Assembly (NCBI RefSeq): GCF_016892705.1
Contig: NZ_JAFEMB010000001.1
Location: 744,001-808,000, forward strand
Direction of reading: 5' to 3'
Source: Microvirga pudoricolor
GTDB taxonomy: Bacteria; Pseudomonadota; Alphaproteobacteria; Rhizobiales; Beijerinckiaceae
DNA: 64,000 bases
Shown: positions 19,949 through 31,895 of the stretch, one piece after another
Layout of the letters: each line of letters opens with the position of its first letter
How positions within the stretch are numbered: position 1 is the stretch's first letter
The notes under the pieces: model-generated
Told to the model about the DNA's origin: nothing
The model's database searches: none
The model's input: the letters and a program-made list of their open reading frames with translations, nothing else
Translations under genes and position numbers: made by a program

Positions 19949-19983
19949 AAGCGCCGCCACATTATCGCCGTGGCGGCGCTTTT
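19949..19983 (+). terminator. intrinsic terminator between pal and cpoB
   Basis: A 12-bp stem (AAGCGCCGCCAC with GTGGCGGCGCTT) is followed by TTTT. It lies within the pal-cpoB interval, so part of the pal transcript probably ends before cpoB. Confidence 0.75.
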
Positions 19984-20026
19984 GTGTTATCGGCAGGCCG
20001 TTCGAGGCCGTATCCTTCCGGTATCC

Positions 20027-20983
20027 ATGATGTTTCGCCGTTCACTCGCAGCCCTCATCGCCGCCCTTGCCCTTGCGTCCATTTCCGTTCCGGCCCTGGC
20101 CCAGGACGCGGCCGACGCCATCGTGCGCCTCAGCCGCCTGGAGAGCCAGATCCGCCAGCTGTCCGGCCAGATGGAGCAGCTCCAGTTCGAAAACCGCCAG
20201 CTGAAGGATCAGCTGCGCCGGTTCCAGGAGGACGTGGAGTACCGCTTCCAGGAGAACCGGGGTGGCTCCCGCCCGTCGGCGCCCCCCACGGCCACCCCGG
20301 CCCGTCCGGCCCAGCCCCAGCCCCAAAAGCGCAGCGACGCCTTCGATCCGGGCACGGAGCCCGAAGCTCCCGGCGCGCCGCGCCAGCTCGGTTCCGCGGC
20401 CCCCTCCGCCCCCCTCGACACCTCCGAGATCGGCCGGCCCATGGCGCTGCCCGGCGGCCGGCTGGCGGGGATCGGCGACCTGATCGAGGGGGACGACGCC
20501 CCTCCGGGCAGCGCCCCGCTCGATATCGGCGGCACGGGCCGCACGGCTTCGGTGGCGCCCGCGCGGCCCGGCCCGAGCGTCGCGGCCACGAGCAGCGGCG
20601 ATCCGCGCTCGGATTTCGACGCCGCCTATGCGTCCTACACCCAGCGGCAATACGAGCAGGCCGAGATGGGCTTTCGCCGCTTCCTCCAGTCCAATCCCCG
20701 CGACCGGATGGTGCCGGAAGCCTCGTACTGGCTCGGCGAGAGCTATCTCCAGCGCGGCCGCCATCGCGAGGCCGCCGAGCAGTTCCTGAACGTCTCGGCC
20801 GACTACCCGAGCTCCGCCAAGGCCCCCGACGCCCTCCTGAAGCTCGGCGTCTCGCTCAATGCCATCGGGGCCCGCGACCGCGCCTGCGCGGTCTTCGTCG
20901 AGCTCGACCGCAAATATCCCCAGGCCTCCGCCAGCGTTCGCCAGGGCTCCGCCCGCGAGCAGCAGCGGGCCAAATGCTCGTGA
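20027..20983 (+). CDS. cpoB: Tol-Pal system protein CpoB (YbgF)
   Basis: CpoB is a periplasmic protein that coordinates the Tol-Pal machine with peptidoglycan synthesis. The 318-residue product has a signal peptide (RSLAALIAALALASISVPALAQ), a short trimerising coiled coil (about 30-85, LSRLESQIRQLSGQMEQLQF), a long Pro/Ala/Gly-rich linker and C-terminal TPR repeats (from about 205: DFDAAYASYTQRQYEQAEMGF). The linker is longer than in enterobacteria. ATG 20027 or 20030 both fit. It sits between pal and tilS. Confidence 0.92.
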   Translation: MMFRRSLAALIAALALASISVPALAQDAADAIVRLSRLESQIRQLSGQMEQLQFENRQLKDQLRRFQEDVEYRFQENRGGSRPSAPPTATPARPAQPQPQKRSDAFDPGTEPEAPGAPRQLGSAAPSAPLDTSEIGRPMALPGGRLAGIGDLIEGDDAPPGSAPLDIGGTGRTASVAPARPGPSVAATSSGDPRSDFDAAYASYTQRQYEQAEMGFRRFLQSNPRDRMVPEASYWLGESYLQRGRHREAAEQFLNVSADYPSSAKAPDALLKLGVSLNAIGARDRACAVFVELDRKYPQASASVRQGSAREQQRAKCS

Positions 20984-21026
20984 GCGGCGGCGTCTGATCC
21001 GGTCGAGCCTTTTTGAAGGCTCCCGC

Positions 21027-22085
21027 ATGAGCGCCCCCACCCTCACCGCCGAATGGCTGCAAGGCCTCTTCGCCCCGCTCTCGTCCGCTTCCGCCGTTCT
21101 GGCCGCCGTCTCTGGGGGCCCGGACTCCATGGCGCTGATGCACCTCCTGTCCCGCTGGACCGCCCTCGGCTATCCCCCGGTCCTCGTCGCCACGGTCGAT
21201 CATGGCCTGCGCCCGGAGGCCGCCGAGGAGGCCGCCTGGGTCGGGCGGGAGGCCGCGCGGCTGGGCTTGCCCCATCGGGTTCTCGCCTGGGAGGGGGACA
21301 AGCCGGGAACGGGGCTGCAGGCCGCCGCCCGCGAGGCCCGCTACGCGCTCCTGACCCGGCATGCCCGGGCCTGCGGAGCCTCCCACCTGGTCACGGCGCA
21401 CACTCTCGATGACCAAGCCGAAACCGTGCTCATGCGCTTGGCGCACGGCTCGGGCCTAGCGGGGTTGTCCGGCATGCACGCGGAGCGCAGGGTCGACGGG
21501 ATCCGGCATGCCCGTCCGCTGCTAGGCCTGCGCAAGTCCGCTCTCCTGGCACTCTGCGCCGATCATGGCTGGGCCTCCGTCGCCGATCCGTCCAACGCCA
21601 ACCCTCGGTTCGAACGGGTGCGCTGGCGCGCCCTCATGCCGGCGCTCGCCCGCGAAGGTCTGACGGCCGAACGCCTGGCCGGATTTGCCACCCGTGCGGC
21701 GCGCGCCGACGCAGCGCTGCGGGCGAAGGCGAAACAAGCATTGGAGCAAGGCTTTCAAGATGCCCTGGCGCGGTCTCAGGACCCCGCGCCCCCGAACCGG
21801 ATGGCCGACGTTGGGGCACCTGGGGCACTAGTCTTCGAGGCCGCTTGCCTGATCCGCGAGCCTTACGACATCGCGTTGCGGGTTCTGGATCTCGCTCTCG
21901 CGCGCGCCCTGCCCTCCCCCGACCACCGGCGGCTCGGGCGCCTGGAAACCTGCCTCGAGCGCCTGCGCGGCGCCCTGGAACGGGGCGAGGCCCTGCGCCT
22001 GACGGTGGCGGGCGCGATACTGTCCCTCAACGCCGCAGGGCGGCTCGCCATCACGGCCGAACCCCCGCGCCGGCGCGGCCGTTAG
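21027..22085 (+). CDS. tilS: tRNA(Ile)-lysidine synthase
   Basis: TilS uses ATP and lysine to change C34 of the AUA-reading tRNA-Ile to lysidine, so the tRNA reads isoleucine. The 352-residue product has the PP-loop ATPase motif AAVSGGPDSMAL (SGGPDS 29-34) and the helical segments LVTAHTLDDQAETVLMRL and PLLGLRK typical of the family. It is shorter than the enterobacterial form and lacks most of its C-terminal domains. The frame opens earlier, inside cpoB; the ATG at 21027 gives the family N-terminus. The order cpoB-tilS-ftsH is widely conserved in alphaproteobacteria. Confidence 0.94.
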   Translation: MSAPTLTAEWLQGLFAPLSSASAVLAAVSGGPDSMALMHLLSRWTALGYPPVLVATVDHGLRPEAAEEAAWVGREAARLGLPHRVLAWEGDKPGTGLQAAAREARYALLTRHARACGASHLVTAHTLDDQAETVLMRLAHGSGLAGLSGMHAERRVDGIRHARPLLGLRKSALLALCADHGWASVADPSNANPRFERVRWRALMPALAREGLTAERLAGFATRAARADAALRAKAKQALEQGFQDALARSQDPAPPNRMADVGAPGALVFEAACLIREPYDIALRVLDLALARALPSPDHRRLGRLETCLERLRGALERGEALRLTVAGAILSLNAAGRLAITAEPPRRRGR

Positions 22086-22137
22086 GGATATCTCTTATCC
22101 AAGGGGATGAGTTCATGCCCCATAGGTGCCTCATTCC

Positions 22138-22167
22138 CTTGGCAAGGGATGGAACCGTGCCTACATT
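22138..22167 (+). promoter_or_regulatory. candidate promoter of ftsH
   Basis: CTTGGCA at 22138-22144 and TACATT at 22162-22167 are separated by 17 nt. The CTTG at -35 and CCTACATTG at -10 also resemble RpoH-type promoters. A near-perfect inverted repeat (CCAAGGGGATGAG...CTCATTCCCTTGG, about 22100-22142) overlaps the -35 box and could be an operator. Confidence 0.45.
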
Positions 22168-22230
22168 GATCCCAACCGTATGGGAGAATTCCTCTCCCGT
22201 ACCCTCTCCCCCTGGGGCAGATCTGATCCG

Positions 22231-24150
<1,920 letters not shown>

Positions 24151-24180
24151 TCCGGCTGGACTCCACCCCTAAAGATCCAA

Positions 24181-24206
24181 CGCCCGCCCCTCCGGCGGGC
24201 GTTTTT
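24181..24206 (+). terminator. intrinsic terminator after ftsH
   Basis: CGCCCGCC pairs with GGCGGGCG around a 5-nt loop, followed by TTTTT. Confidence 0.88.
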
Positions 24207-24233
24207 CTTGCCAACGGCCAGTTTTCGCCGTTA

Positions 24234-24282
24234 GCGAATGCGTTACATCTTTGATTGTAACATTCGCTCATCACTTGTGATG
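24234..24282. promoter_or_regulatory. paired hairpins in the glmM upstream region
   Basis: GCGAATG-CG-TTACA pairs with TGTAACATTCGC except for a two-base bulge (24234-24267, 8-nt loop), and CATCAC-TT-GTGATG follows at 24269-24282. This AT-richer stretch lies between the ftsH terminator and glmM. It could be a leader structure or operator for glmM; no known RNA family is recognised. Confidence 0.4.
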
Positions 24283-24378
24283 ACCCGAACAGACCCCGGA
24301 ATCTTGACCTGAGCTGTGGAGGTTGCTTTGAGAAAGCCTGTAAGCGCCCCGGCGCTACCGATTTCGGAGACCACACCC

Positions 24379-25719
24379 GTGCGCAAGTACTTTGGGACAG
24401 ACGGCATTCGCGGCCGCGCCAATGGAGTCATCACCCCGGAGCTCGCCCTGAAGGTGGGCCAGGCGGCCGGCCTCATGTTCCAGCGCGGCGACTACCGCCA
24501 TCGGGTCGTGATCGGAAAGGACACGCGCCTGTCGGGCTACATGATCGAGACCGCGCTCCAGGCGGGCTTCAACTCCGTGGGCATGGACGTGCTCCTCACA
24601 GGGCCGATCCCGACACCCGCCGTCGCCATGCTGACCCGCTCCATGCGGTGCGACCTCGGGGTCATGATTTCGGCCTCGCACAACCCTTACGAGGATAACG
24701 GCATCAAGATCTTCGGCCCCGACGGCTTCAAGCTCTCGGACGAGGTCGAGCAAGAGATCGAGGCCCTGCTGGCCGCCGACCTGTCCTCCCGCCTCGCGAC
24801 CTCCGCACGGCTCGGCCGCGCCAAGCGCGTCGAGAGCGTCCAGGCCCGCTACATCGAGTTCGCCAAGCGCACCCTGCCCCGCCAGGTGGATCTCGAGGGG
24901 ATGCGCGTCGTGGTCGATTGCGCCAACGGGGCCGGCTACAAGGTCGCACCCGAGGCCCTCTGGGAGCTGGGCGCCGAGGTCATTTCTCTCGGTGTCGAGC
25001 CTAACGGCTTCAACATCAACGACGGGGTCGGCTCCACGGCCCCGGAGGCCCTGGCCACCAAGGTGCGCGAGCTGCGGGCCGATATCGGCATCGCCCTCGA
25101 CGGAGACGCGGACCGTGTCCTAATCGTGGACGAGAAGGGCCAAATGGTCGACGGCGACCAGCTCATGGCCGTGGTGGCGAGCTTCTGGAAGGACGAGGGT
25201 CTGCTGGCGCAGCCCGGCATCGTGGCCACGATCATGTCGAATCTCGGCCTCGAGCGCTATCTCGGAGGCCTCGGGCTCAACCTCGTGCGCACCGCCGTGG
25301 GAGACCGCTACGTGCTGGAGCACATGCGCGCCCACGGCTTCAACCTCGGCGGAGAGCAATCCGGCCACATCATCATGTCGGACCACACGACGACCGGGGA
25401 CGGCCTCGTGGCGGCGCTCCAGCTTCTCGCCGTGGTCAAGCGCCTCGGCAAGCCCGTGTCGGAGGTCTGCCACCGCTTCGAGCCGCTGCCGCAGATCCTC
25501 AAGAACGTCCGCTACAAGGCGGGCCAGCCCCTCCAGCAGGACTCGGTCGCCACCGCCATCGAGTCCGCCCGCGAGCGCCTGGGCAAGAGTGGCCGCCTCG
25601 TCATCCGGCCCTCGGGCACCGAGCCCGTGATCCGGGTGATGGGCGAAGGCGACGACCGGGACCTCGTCGTGCAGGTGGTCGACGAGGTTGTCGACGCCGT
25701 AACACGCGCCGCAGCCTGA
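24379..25719 (+). CDS. glmM: phosphoglucosamine mutase
   Basis: GlmM converts glucosamine-6-phosphate to glucosamine-1-phosphate, feeding UDP-GlcNAc for peptidoglycan and lipid A. From the GTG at 24379 the product is 446 residues, the usual length, and begins [15 protein letters not shown]. The phosphoserine loop is [13 protein letters not shown] (Ser100), the metal loop ALDGDADR, and the phosphate-binding loop [16 protein letters not shown] at 24328 with GGAGG just before it would add 17 residues and cannot be excluded. It ends the conserved pal-cpoB-tilS-ftsH-glmM series. Confidence 0.96.
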   Translation: MRKYFGTDGIRGRANGVITPELALKVGQAAGLMFQRGDYRHRVVIGKDTRLSGYMIETALQAGFNSVGMDVLLTGPIPTPAVAMLTRSMRCDLGVMISASHNPYEDNGIKIFGPDGFKLSDEVEQEIEALLAADLSSRLATSARLGRAKRVESVQARYIEFAKRTLPRQVDLEGMRVVVDCANGAGYKVAPEALWELGAEVISLGVEPNGFNINDGVGSTAPEALATKVRELRADIGIALDGDADRVLIVDEKGQMVDGDQLMAVVASFWKDEGLLAQPGIVATIMSNLGLERYLGGLGLNLVRTAVGDRYVLEHMRAHGFNLGGEQSGHIIMSDHTTTGDGLVAALQLLAVVKRLGKPVSEVCHRFEPLPQILKNVRYKAGQPLQQDSVATAIESARERLGKSGRLVIRPSGTEPVIRVMGEGDDRDLVVQVVDEVVDAVTRAAA

Positions 25720-25741
25720 TATTTTCTCGATTTTTCCACCG

Positions 25742-25770
25742 AAGGCGCGGTCGCGAGGCCGCGCCTTTTT
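25742..25770 (+). terminator. intrinsic terminator after glmM
   Basis: AAGGCGCGG pairs with CCGCGCCTT, loop of 8 nt, followed by TTTTT. Confidence 0.88.
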
Positions 25771-25936
25771 CGTTGCTTGCGATCCGTGCCCAGGATCTCT
25801 TAGGTACCCCTTCAGGCAGGAAGAGCCCAAGCGCTTGTCCGGCGGGCGTCGCTACCACATCTACAGGCTCTCGTCCGAGGCTGTGGGCAACCGCCGCACG
25901 GCGAGACCGAATCCCCTTCTCGCGCGTTATCAGCCC

Positions 25937-27460
25937 ATGGATACAACCGCTCAGCTTGCCCCCCGGGACCCGTCCCTGCCAGGCCCTCCGCGGGACCCGC
26001 GGCTGGAGCGGGCTTTCGCGCGGATCGCGGACAGCCACCTGCGCCAGGGCAATGCCGTCGCGCTCCTGCGCAATGGGGATTGCAACTATCCGGCCTGGCT
26101 CGATGCCATCCGGTCGGCCGAGCGGGTGATCCATTTCGAGAACTTCATCATCGCCGATGACGAGACCGGCCGCACCTTCGCGGACGCGCTAATCGAGCGG
26201 GCCCAGGCCGGCGTCAAGGTGCGGGTCCTGTACGACTGGCTGGGCTCGTCCTGGCGTGCCCTGCCCCGCTTCTGGAAGCGCCTGCGCCGGGCCGGCGTGG
26301 AGGTGCGGGTCTTCAACCCGCCGAGGCTCACGGACCCGTTCTGGATCCGCCGCGACCACCGCAAGGTCATCACGGTGGATGGTCGGATCGGATTCGTGGC
26401 GGGCCTGTGCGTGTCCAATGCTTGGCAGAGCGTGAACGGGTCCGAACCCTGGCGCGACACCGGTCTGTCCCTCGAGGGGCCCATCGTGGCCGACCTCGAT
26501 GCCGCGTTCTTCGACAGTTGGGCCATCGCGGGCCCGGCCTTCGACCGGGGCGAACTGGCGGATGCCGACACCATCCCGGCGGCCGGCGAGACGGCCGCGC
26601 GGGTCATCTGCGGGCAGCCCGGCATGTTCCGCACCTACCGGTTCGATCAGTTCGTGGCCGCCATGGCCCAGAAGACCCTATGGATCACCGACGCCTACTT
26701 CGTGGCGACGACCTCCTACGTTCAGGCCTTGGGCGAGGCGGCCCGCGATGGCGTCGACGTGCGCCTGCTGGTGCCGGGATCGAGCGACGTCGCAATGCTA
26801 CAGCCCGTGGTTCGGGCGGGCTACCGCTCCCTTATCGAGGCCGGCATCCGGGTGTTCGAGTGGAATGGCCCCATGCTCCACGCCAAGACGGCGGTGGCGG
26901 ATGCCCGATGGGCCCGGGTGGGCTCCACCAACCTCAACCTCGCCAGTTGGGCCACGAACTGGGAACTCGACGTGGTCGTGGAAGACAAGGCCTTCGGCGA
27001 GGCCATGGAAGCCATGTACCTGGAGGACCTCGCCAACGCCACGGAGATCGTACCCGGCTGGCAGACGCAGCGGCGGCGGGCCCGGAACCTGCGCTCGCGC
27101 CGCTTCCCGTCCCGTAAGAAGGGCGGCGTGCGGCGGCTGGCGGCGGGTGCGCTCGCGCTCAGCAACAGCGTTGGCCACGCCATCGGCGGCTCCCGGTCGC
27201 TAACCGCCACCGAGGCCAGCAGCGTCGCCACCATCGGGGCCGTGATGCTGGCGCTGGCCGCCGCCGTCACGGTTTTTCCGGTGCTGGTCGTCTCACCGAT
27301 CGTGATCTTCCTGGTCTGGATGGGGCTCGCCCTCCTGGTGCGGGCCTTTCGCCTCAAGCGCCGCGTGCGGCTCCGCAGGCGCAAACTCTACCTCAAGCGG
27401 CGCCTGGGCCGGGCTTCCGAGCGTGAAGTTTCGGGGGATGAAGCCTCTCCGGCCGAATAG
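25937..27460 (+). CDS. phospholipase D-family phosphatidyltransferase (cardiolipin synthase-like)
   Basis: The 507-residue protein has two HKD motifs, DHRKVITVDGRIGF (H141, K143, D148) and LHAKTAVADARWARVGSTNL (H315, K317, D322), the double active site of PLD-type cardiolipin synthases. It lacks the two N-terminal membrane helices of ClsA; instead a C-terminal hydrophobic part (about 430-470) and basic tail follow. It may make cardiolipin or exchange head groups at the inner membrane. A TTG at 25835 would add 34 residues of low-quality sequence; the ATG at 25937 is preferred. It precedes the HdeD-like gene on the same strand. Confidence 0.9.
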   Translation: MDTTAQLAPRDPSLPGPPRDPRLERAFARIADSHLRQGNAVALLRNGDCNYPAWLDAIRSAERVIHFENFIIADDETGRTFADALIERAQAGVKVRVLYDWLGSSWRALPRFWKRLRRAGVEVRVFNPPRLTDPFWIRRDHRKVITVDGRIGFVAGLCVSNAWQSVNGSEPWRDTGLSLEGPIVADLDAAFFDSWAIAGPAFDRGELADADTIPAAGETAARVICGQPGMFRTYRFDQFVAAMAQKTLWITDAYFVATTSYVQALGEAARDGVDVRLLVPGSSDVAMLQPVVRAGYRSLIEAGIRVFEWNGPMLHAKTAVADARWARVGSTNLNLASWATNWELDVVVEDKAFGEAMEAMYLEDLANATEIVPGWQTQRRRARNLRSRRFPSRKKGGVRRLAAGALALSNSVGHAIGGSRSLTATEASSVATIGAVMLALAAAVTVFPVLVVSPIVIFLVWMGLALLVRAFRLKRRVRLRRRKLYLKRRLGRASEREVSGDEASPAE

Positions 27461-27530
27461 GACCTCGACCGCCGAGCCCGTGTCTTGATAAGTTTCCCTA
27501 TCCATTCAGATAGGATAACGGAGGCACATC

Positions 27531-28145
27531 ATGGCGAGCGGACCTACCTCACCCTTTCCGGGACTCGACCGCACGGCGGCCATGAGCGAGCTCCTGGCCC
27601 AGAACTGGTGGGCCGTCGCCCTGCGCGGCCTCTTCGCCATCGTATTCGCTCTCATCGCCTTCTTCGTGCCAGGCGCCACGCTCCTGTCCTTCGTTCTCTT
27701 CTTCTCGGCCTACATGCTGGTGGACGGGGTGTTCGGCATCGTGGCGGGCATCCGGGCCGCTCAGGCGCATCAGCGCTGGGGCCTGCTCGTGCTGGAAGGC
27801 GTCGTGAACATCTTGGTGGGCGTCATCGCCTTCATGTGGCCCGGCCTGACGCTCGTGTTCTTCGTGACCCTGATGGCGTTCTGGTCCCTGATCACCGGCG
27901 TCCTGATGATCGTGGCGGCCTTCAAGCTCGATGCCACCTACGGCAAGGGCTGGCTCATCTTCAGCGGCGTCGTCTCGCTGCTGTTCGGCCTCGCGCTTCT
28001 GATCGCGCCTCTCGTCGGCGCGGTGGTTCTCACCTGGTGGCTCGGCGCCTACGCCATGGTGTTCGGCATCGGGCTCCTGGTGCTGGCCTTCAAGCTCAAG
28101 GGCCGCAAGGACAGCGCAGGCCCCACGGCCGCGTCCCGCGTCTGA
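27531..28145 (+). CDS. HdeD-like (DUF308) inner-membrane protein
   Basis: A 204-residue protein with six predicted transmembrane helices in three pairs (LRGLFAIVFALIAFFVPGAT, LLVLEGVVNILVGVIAFMWP, LIFSGVVSLLFGLALLIAP), typical of the HdeD family known from acid stress in E. coli. ATG 27531 has GGAGG 8 nt upstream. It follows the phospholipase D-type gene by 70 nt and ends at a bidirectional terminator facing tolB. Its role here is inferred as envelope stress. Confidence 0.88.
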   Translation: MASGPTSPFPGLDRTAAMSELLAQNWWAVALRGLFAIVFALIAFFVPGATLLSFVLFFSAYMLVDGVFGIVAGIRAAQAHQRWGLLVLEGVVNILVGVIAFMWPGLTLVFFVTLMAFWSLITGVLMIVAAFKLDATYGKGWLIFSGVVSLLFGLALLIAPLVGAVVLTWWLGAYAMVFGIGLLVLAFKLKGRKDSAGPTAASRV

Positions 28146-28150
28146 TCCAA

Positions 28151-28177
28151 CGAAAGGGCGCCGAAGGCGCCCTTTCG
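28151..28177. terminator. bidirectional terminator between HdeD-like gene and tolB
   Basis: A perfect 12-bp stem (CGAAAGGGCGCC with GGCGCCCTTTCG) with a 3-nt loop between convergent genes. Confidence 0.88.
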
Positions 28178-28197
28178 TCGGCCATGGGCCGATGACC

Positions 28198-29550
28198 TTA
28201 CTGCCGGGTCTCGCTCAGGAGCGGCGACCAGGTCGGGTCCGAGGCGTAGGACGGCGTCGGGACGGGCTGCTCCACGCGACCGGTGATGTCCACCATGTAG
28301 AGCTTGCCGCCGCCCTGCCCGCCCGGATCCCGGAAGAACAGGATGTACTGGCCGTTGGGCGCCCAGGTCGGTCCCTCGTTGTGGAAACCTTCCGTGAGGA
28401 TGCGCTCGCCCGAGCCGTCCGGCTTCATGATTCCGATGGCAAAGCCGCCCGCGCGCTGCTTGGTGAAGGCGATGAAGTCACCCCGCGGCGACCAGGCCGG
28501 CTGGGAATAGGAGCCGTCCCCGAAGGAGATGCGGCGCTGGTTCGAGCCGTCCACGCCCATCACGTAGATCTGCTGCTTGCCGCCCCGGTCGCTCTCGAAC
28601 ACGATCTCGCGCCCGTCCGGCGAGAAGGACGGCGAGGTGTCGATGGCGCCCGTGGAGGTGATCCGCGTGGTGGCGTTGGAGCCGAGATTCATCAGGAAGA
28701 TGTTGGCGTTGCCGCCCTGCTGCAGGCTCATGACGATCTGACGGCCGTCCGGCGAGAAGCGCGGCGAGGAGGTCATGTCCGGGAAGTTGCCCACGATCTG
28801 GCGCGAGCCGGTCTCCAGGTTGATGACCTGGACACGAGGCTGCTGGCCATCGGCCTGGGACATGTAGGTGATGTCCTGGGAGGCTGGAGAATAGCGCGGC
28901 GTCACCACGAGGTTGTCGCCTTGCGTCAGGTAGCGCACGTTGGCGCCGTCCTGGTCCATGATGGCGAGGCGCTTGCGGCGGTTCTCCTTGGAGCCGGATT
29001 CGTCCACGAACACGATGCGGGTGTCGAAGAACCCGCCGAAGCCCGTGACCTTGGTGTAGACCGCATCCGAGATGATGTGGCCGATGCGGCGCCAGAAATT
29101 CGGGTCCGTGACGTATTGCTGGCCCGTGAGCTGCTGGCCCGTCTCCACGTCCCAGAGCCGGAACTCGGCCTTCATGCGGCCCGACGGATCGCGGGAGACC
29201 CGGCCCGTCACGAGCGCCTGCGCGCCCGCCGCCCGCCACGCCTCGAAGCGCGGGGCGGCGTCAAAAGACGGACGCTCGGGGAAACGGGACTTCTCGAGCG
29301 GCGAGAAATAGCCCGAGCGCTGGAGGTTCTTGGTGATGATGCCGGAGACCTGCTGGCCGATATCGCCCTCGCCGGAGAAATCCGCGACCGCGATGGGCAT
29401 GGGCTGGAACTGGCCGCCGGGACCGACCCGGAAGCTGAGCTGAGCGTGAGCGGCCGGCGCGAGGGCCGCCATGGGCAGGGCCATGGCAAGCGCGACGAGC
29501 AGGCGTGGCAGAAGGCGTGCAATCATGGACATATTATCTCGAAGGGTCAT
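28198..29550 (-). CDS. tolB: Tol-Pal system periplasmic protein TolB
   Basis: TolB is a periplasmic beta-propeller that binds Pal and is pulled by TolA to free Pal during division. The product of up to 450 residues has a signal peptide ([24 protein letters not shown]), an N-terminal domain, and a six-blade propeller with repeated [19 protein letters not shown] blades. The first ATG (29550) is 2 nt after the tolA stop; ATGs at 29532 and 29526 are also plausible and would still keep the signal peptide. It is the last gene of ybgC-tolQRAB. Confidence 0.95.
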   Translation of the reverse strand: MTLRDNMSMIARLLPRLLVALAMALPMAALAPAAHAQLSFRVGPGGQFQPMPIAVADFSGEGDIGQQVSGIITKNLQRSGYFSPLEKSRFPERPSFDAAPRFEAWRAAGAQALVTGRVSRDPSGRMKAEFRLWDVETGQQLTGQQYVTDPNFWRRIGHIISDAVYTKVTGFGGFFDTRIVFVDESGSKENRRKRLAIMDQDGANVRYLTQGDNLVVTPRYSPASQDITYMSQADGQQPRVQVINLETGSRQIVGNFPDMTSSPRFSPDGRQIVMSLQQGGNANIFLMNLGSNATTRITSTGAIDTSPSFSPDGREIVFESDRGGKQQIYVMGVDGSNQRRISFGDGSYSQPAWSPRGDFIAFTKQRAGGFAIGIMKPDGSGERILTEGFHNEGPTWAPNGQYILFFRDPGGQGGGKLYMVDITGRVEQPVPTPSYASDPTWSPLLSETRQ

Positions 29551-29554
29551 CCAA

Positions 29555-30673
29555 TCAGGAGAGATCGAACTGGACGTTCAGGATTTTCCAATCCGCGTAG
29601 TAGGGAACGAATTGGGCGGGAACACGGTAGGGCGCGCAGCGCCGGACGGCACGCAGCGCGGCATCCGCGACGGCGCGGTCGGTGGCGGTTGATCCGGCCT
29701 TGAGAACCACCGGCTCCGCCGACAGCGTTCCGTCCTGGTTGAGGCGGATGTCGAGAACCGGCGGCGTCCCGTTGCCGGCGCTGGCCGCGACCGGCGCGTT
29801 GTAGCATTCGCGGATCCGGTCTTGCAGCAGGCCGATCAGGCCGTCGCGCATGCTCGGGCTGAGCTTGGCGGACGTGCCCGTCGCGGTGCCGAGGGAGGCG
29901 GTCTTGTTGACCTCCGCACCGGTCGCGCCGGACGATTTGCGTTCCGTCTTGTTGGCGAGGAGCTGCTTGATGTCGCCGAAATCAAGCTTCTTGGCGGCCT
30001 CGGCCTCCTTGCGGGCCTTGGCTTCGGCCTCCGCCTTGGCCTTGGCCTCGGCGACCTTCTTGGCCTCGGCTTCGGCCTTGGCTTTCGCTTCGGCTTCCAT
30101 CTTCGCCTTGGCCTGGGCTTCCGCCACGGCTTTGGCCTTCGCGTCGGCCTCCGCCTTGGCTTTCGCCTCCGCGAGCGCCTTGGCCTGGGCTTCGGCTTTC
30201 ACCTTTGCCTCGGCGCGGGCCTGCTCGATGGCCTCGGCCTCGGCCTGCTCGGCGAGACGCTTTTCTTCGGCGGCCTTCTCGACGGCGGCCCGATCCTGCG
30301 GCGGGGGTGGCGGCGGCGGCGGAGGTGCGGAGGCGGCTTCGACCTCCTTCTCGGCCGTCTTCATGTCGGCGGGCCGGGTCGGCGGGGTCGGCATGTCGGC
30401 CTTGTCCTCGCCCGGATCCTTCAGCTCCTGCTTCTCGGCCACTCGGTCGACGCGGGGCTTCGGGGTCTCCTGCACGGCGGCGGCGGTCTTCTCGCCCTTG
30501 GTGATCTGGGAGAGCTGGTTCTCGGTGATCATCTCCACCGGAATGCCTTCCTGCGCGTCCGGGAAGGGCGCGGCCGACAGCGAGAACAGGGCAGCCCCCA
30601 GCACGGCCACGTGAGCCGCGCCCGAGACCCAGACGCCCGGTTCCGAGGGCTTGAATGTGAGCTTCAACGCCAC
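29555..30673 (-). CDS. tolA: cell envelope protein TolA
   Basis: TolA spans the periplasm and passes energy from TolQR to TolB-Pal. The 372-residue protein has an N-terminal transmembrane helix ([20 protein letters not shown], about 13-32), a long Ala/Lys/Glu helical domain (about 130-235, runs of [10 protein letters not shown]), and a C-terminal TonB-like domain ([21 protein letters not shown]). The start is a GTG at 30673, 22 nt after tolR. A proline-rich PPPPPPPPP tract (about 118-126) precedes the helical domain. Confidence 0.93.
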   Translation of the reverse strand: MALKLTFKPSEPGVWVSGAAHVAVLGAALFSLSAAPFPDAQEGIPVEMITENQLSQITKGEKTAAAVQETPKPRVDRVAEKQELKDPGEDKADMPTPPTRPADMKTAEKEVEAASAPPPPPPPPPQDRAAVEKAAEEKRLAEQAEAEAIEQARAEAKVKAEAQAKALAEAKAKAEADAKAKAVAEAQAKAKMEAEAKAKAEAEAKKVAEAKAKAEAEAKARKEAEAAKKLDFGDIKQLLANKTERKSSGATGAEVNKTASLGTATGTSAKLSPSMRDGLIGLLQDRIRECYNAPVAASAGNGTPPVLDIRLNQDGTLSAEPVVLKAGSTATDRAVADAALRAVRRCAPYRVPAQFVPYYADWKILNVQFDLS

Positions 30674-30695
30674 GGATGTTGCCCCAATGCTTCCG

Positions 30696-31139
30696 TCACC
30701 GCTTCTCGGGCTCCGTCACGAGAGCCACGCGCTTGTAACCGGACGATGACACCAACGACATGACGGTCGCCACGCGCCCGTATTCTACGGCCTTGTCGGC
30801 CCGCACGAAGATGCGCTCGTCGAAGCCGTTCTTGGACACTTCCGCGAGTTTGCCCACGATGGCCTCGTCGGCCAGCGGGTCCTCGGCGAGGTACACCTGG
30901 CCGTTGGCCTTCACGGATAGCATCACGGGCTTCGAATCCACGTTGAGCTGCGCCGCCTTGGTCTGCGGCAGGTCGAGGGGCACGCCCGTGGTCATGAGGG
31001 GGGCCGCCACCATGAAGATGATGAGGAGCACCAGCATGACGTCGATGAACGGCGTCATGTTGATCTCGTTCATGGCGCCGCCGCGCCGCACCCGCCGCCT
31101 GCGCCGTCCGCCTTGGGCCGAACCCGCTGCCATGGCCAT
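30696..31139 (-). CDS. tolR: Tol-Pal proton-channel subunit TolR (ExbD family)
   Basis: TolR forms, with TolQ, the proton-driven motor of the Tol-Pal system. The 147-residue product has a basic N-terminus, one transmembrane helix with the protonatable Asp ([22 protein letters not shown], Asp about residue 33) and a periplasmic domain. It starts 15 nt after tolQ ends. An ATG at 31133 is also possible. Confidence 0.95.
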   Translation of the reverse strand: MAMAAGSAQGGRRRRRVRRGGAMNEINMTPFIDVMLVLLIIFMVAAPLMTTGVPLDLPQTKAAQLNVDSKPVMLSVKANGQVYLAEDPLADEAIVGKLAEVSKNGFDERIFVRADKAVEYGRVATVMSLVSSSGYKRVALVTEPEKR

Positions 31140-31154
31140 CGCGCCCGCTCCCCT

Positions 31155-31895
31155 TTAAGCCGCGTGCGCCGGAGCGTGCGCCTGGTGGGCGAGGCGCTCG
31201 TCGATCTGGCGCGACAGGATGGCCGAGAACTCGTCCGCGAAGCCTTCCAGCCGCGACTGGAGCTGGCCCACCTGCGCCTGGAGCTTGTTGTAGGCCAACA
31301 CCGCCGGAATGGCCGCGAAGAGGCCGATGGCGGTGGCGAAGAGGGCCTCGGCGATGCCCGGCGCCACCACGGCGAGGCTGGTATTGTTGGAGGTCGCGAT
31401 GGACGTGAACGAGTTCATGATGCCGATGACGGTGCCGAACAGGCCGATATAGGGGCCCGCCGAGCCGATGGAGGCCAGGACCGTGAGCTTGGAATCCAAA
31501 CGCTCGACCTCGCGCTGGATCGTCACGTCGAGGACCTTGTCGATGCGCTGGCCGAGGCTCTGGAACGAGCGGCCCGAGCCCTCGAAGGAGCGCTTCCATT
31601 CGCGCATGGCGGCGGCGAAGACGGCTCCCAGCCCCGTGGGCGTGCGCCCCTGGACCGAACGGTAAAGCTCCTCCAGGGACTGGCCGGACCAGAACACTTC
31701 CTCGAACTTGTCCATGGACCGCTTGGTGCGGGCGTAGAGGAGCGACTTGTCGATGATGATGGCCCAGCACCAGATCGAGGCGCCGATCAGGCCCAGCATC
31801 ACCAGCTTGACCACGAAGTGGGCCTGCCAGAACAGCCCGAAGAGCGACATGTCGTGCGCCACGGGGACGGCTTGAGCCACATCAGCCGGATTCAT
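31155..31895 (-). CDS. tolQ: Tol-Pal proton-channel subunit TolQ (ExbB/MotA family)
   Basis: The 246-residue inner-membrane protein has three transmembrane helices ([78 protein letters not shown]) and the large cytoplasmic loop of TolQ. It powers TolA through proton flow with TolR. It is the first tol gene after ybgC, which ends 171 nt upstream; that interval includes no gene. Confidence 0.96.
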   Translation of the reverse strand: MNPADVAQAVPVAHDMSLFGLFWQAHFVVKLVMLGLIGASIWCWAIIIDKSLLYARTKRSMDKFEEVFWSGQSLEELYRSVQGRTPTGLGAVFAAAMREWKRSFEGSGRSFQSLGQRIDKVLDVTIQREVERLDSKLTVLASIGSAGPYIGLFGTVIGIMNSFTSIATSNNTSLAVVAPGIAEALFATAIGLFAAIPAVLAYNKLQAQVGQLQSRLEGFADEFSAILSRQIDERLAHQAHAPAHAA

